Source: Gymnothorax reevesii
Lineage: Eukaryota > Chordata > Actinopteri > Anguilliformes > Muraenidae
NCBI GenBank assembly: GCA_029721435.1
Contig: CM056587.1
Location: 15,347,667-15,411,666, forward strand
DNA: 64,000 nt
Direction: 5' to 3'
Shown: piece by piece, positions 62,912 through 64,000 of the stretch
Layout of the letters: each line of letters begins with the position of its first letter
How positions within the stretch are numbered: position 1 is the stretch's first letter
The notes under the pieces: generated by a model
The model's input: only the letters and a program-made list of their open reading frames with translations
Told to the model about the DNA's origin: nothing
Databases searched by the model: none
Made by a program: the position numbers and the translations under genes

Positions 62912-64000
62912 ATGGAAAACTTTGTTGTGCGTTACATTGCCAAACATGGTAAATCGGAAATCTTAGAGGGCATTGAAAGTCAGGCGGAGCCGTATGCATG
63001 GGCTTTGTGCCAGTTTGACAGTCACCCAAAGATGGGCAAATTAAATGAAAAGGGAAAAGTTTCAGTAGCTATGACGGGTGTTCTAGCGTCATATAAAATC
63101 TGTAAAAAGAGATTAGATGCGCTTGAAACGGAGAATGGCAATTTAAAGAAAGAGATCGAGAATAAACAGGCTGATATTGAAAGTCATCACGTTAATGCCA
63201 ATTTGAATGCTGAAATTCAATTGGATTTGCGTAAGGAGGTTGCCGAATTAAGGAAATTTAATTCAGAGTTACAGCGCGATTTGGATAATGCGTACAGAGA
63301 AGTGAGGAATTTTAAAACTGCATATGATTACTTATTTGAGAAGTGCAATCAAAGCACAGGACATCACACAGACCAGAGAAACTGGAAGGACGATGATTTC
63401 TGGAGTAAACCTAAAAGACAGGACATGAATAATGACAGTGATGACAGTTATAACTGTACTCTGAAATTCCCGCTGGCACCAGTGCATGAAACGATGACGA
63501 TTGTACCTGGAGAGGGGGGAGACCGTTTAACGACAACTACAACAGTAAAACCATTATCACCTATTGAAATCGAGTCGCTGGTTCATAATATCGGGAAATT
63601 TGAGCCTGGCATGCAAGACCCTGTGGAATTTTTATCCAATTTAGAAAGGATGGTTAACCTGCACCGTTTGACCGATGCTGATGCGTGCATCATTTTGGCT
63701 TCTTGTTTGCCCCATGCGTTGGCTAGTGCTCTCCCTCAGAGTATTCATGACAGGGATGCAAGGAAAGAGGAGAGGAAATCTGCTCTGTTGGGGGTGTTAG
63801 GAACACGTTCGGTTGACTGGGACAAAATACGAGAAGTCGTGATGTCGCCAGGGGAGCATCCAGCAGCTTATGCGGCCAGGTTATGGGAGGCATTTAGTTC
63901 CTACAGTGGTGTTGCGAACTTGACTCAGCAAGATCCTATGTTCAAATCCACGCTCCTTTCTCAGAGTGACGCACATACTCGGCATGCCCTTGCACTGCTT
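62912..64000 (+). CDS. Endogenous retrovirus gag-like protein, 5' 363 codons (runs off window)
   Basis: An uninterrupted frame from ATG 62912 (G at -3 and +4) to the window edge, exactly 363 codons with no stop. Residues 64-140 form a long heptad-rich coiled coil (KKRLDALETENGNLKK onward). Residues 150-215 are polar and probably disordered. From about 215 the protein looks like a capsid; MSPGEHPAAYAARLWEAF at 311-328 fits the P-x-x-Y/F-x-x-R-L-x-E-A motif of gammaretrovirus-like capsids. Residue 2 is Glu, so N-myristoylation is not possible. An intact frame suggests a young insertion. Alternative: a retrovirus-like Gypsy element, less likely given the capsid motif, LTR and primer site. Confidence 0.8.
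   Translation, partial: MENFVVRYIAKHGKSEILEGIESQAEPYAWALCQFDSHPKMGKLNEKGKVSVAMTGVLASYKICKKRLDALETENGNLKKEIENKQADIESHHVNANLNAEIQLDLRKEVAELRKFNSELQRDLDNAYREVRNFKTAYDYLFEKCNQSTGHHTDQRNWKDDDFWSKPKRQDMNNDSDDSYNCTLKFPLAPVHETMTIVPGEGGDRLTTTTTVKPLSPIEIESLVHNIGKFEPGMQDPVEFLSNLERMVNLHRLTDADACIILASCLPHALASALPQSIHDRDARKEERKSALLGVLGTRSVDWDKIREVVMSPGEHPAAYAARLWEAFSSYSGVANLTQQDPMFKSTLLSQSDAHTRHALALL

Overview
This looks like nuclear DNA of a bony fish (teleost). The coding sequence is split into short exons with GT-AG introns. The rest is dominated by fish-type repeats: several lineages of Tc1/mariner, hAT-like and other MITEs, a Jockey-group LINE, a DIRS-like element, LTR insertions and a retrovirus-like provirus. 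I cannot name the species. All family assignments come from reading motifs; no database was searched.

Layout. 1-23.6 kb is a gene-poor stretch with no exon I can support. It holds mobile-element debris, a three-deep nest of transposons (7.6-9.9 kb), and several non-repetitive, homeodomain/POU-site-rich segments that could be conserved regulatory elements. 23.9-36.3 kb (minus strand) holds a split gene for a type I cytokine receptor. I can place the signal-peptide exon, two membrane-proximal fibronectin-type exons ending in a WSxWS-like motif, a transmembrane exon, a Box 1 exon and a terminal cytoplasmic exon, and all junction phases from the first fibronectin exon onward agree. The N-terminal ectodomain (D1) exons were not found with confidence. 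36.3-60.2 kb is a mobile-element graveyard: a DIRS-like tyrosine recombinase fragment, a 499-bp fold-back element built from 42-bp tandem repeats, a near-complete Tc1-like copy with about 210-bp inverted repeats, a LINE lacking its endonuclease, MITEs, and a 1.58-kb LTR-like insertion with a 5-bp target duplication. 60.28-60.68 kb (minus strand) carries the last two exons of a second cytokine receptor. Its Box 1 exon has exactly the same length (79 bp) and phases as that of the first gene. 61.5-64.0 kb (plus strand) is the 5' end of an endogenous retrovirus: LTR, tRNA-Arg-like primer site, splice donor, a leader full of short degenerate repeats, and an open gag-like frame running off the window edge.

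How it fits together. Two same-strand receptor genes of the CRLF2 / CSF2RA / IL3RA / IL5RA / IL13RA class flank about 24 kb of transposons. In humans CRLF2, CSF2RA and IL3RA are neighbours in the pseudoautosomal region, so this may be the fish counterpart of that cluster (inference). The provirus lies antisense to the second receptor, just upstream of its Box 1 exon, and so probably in an intron.
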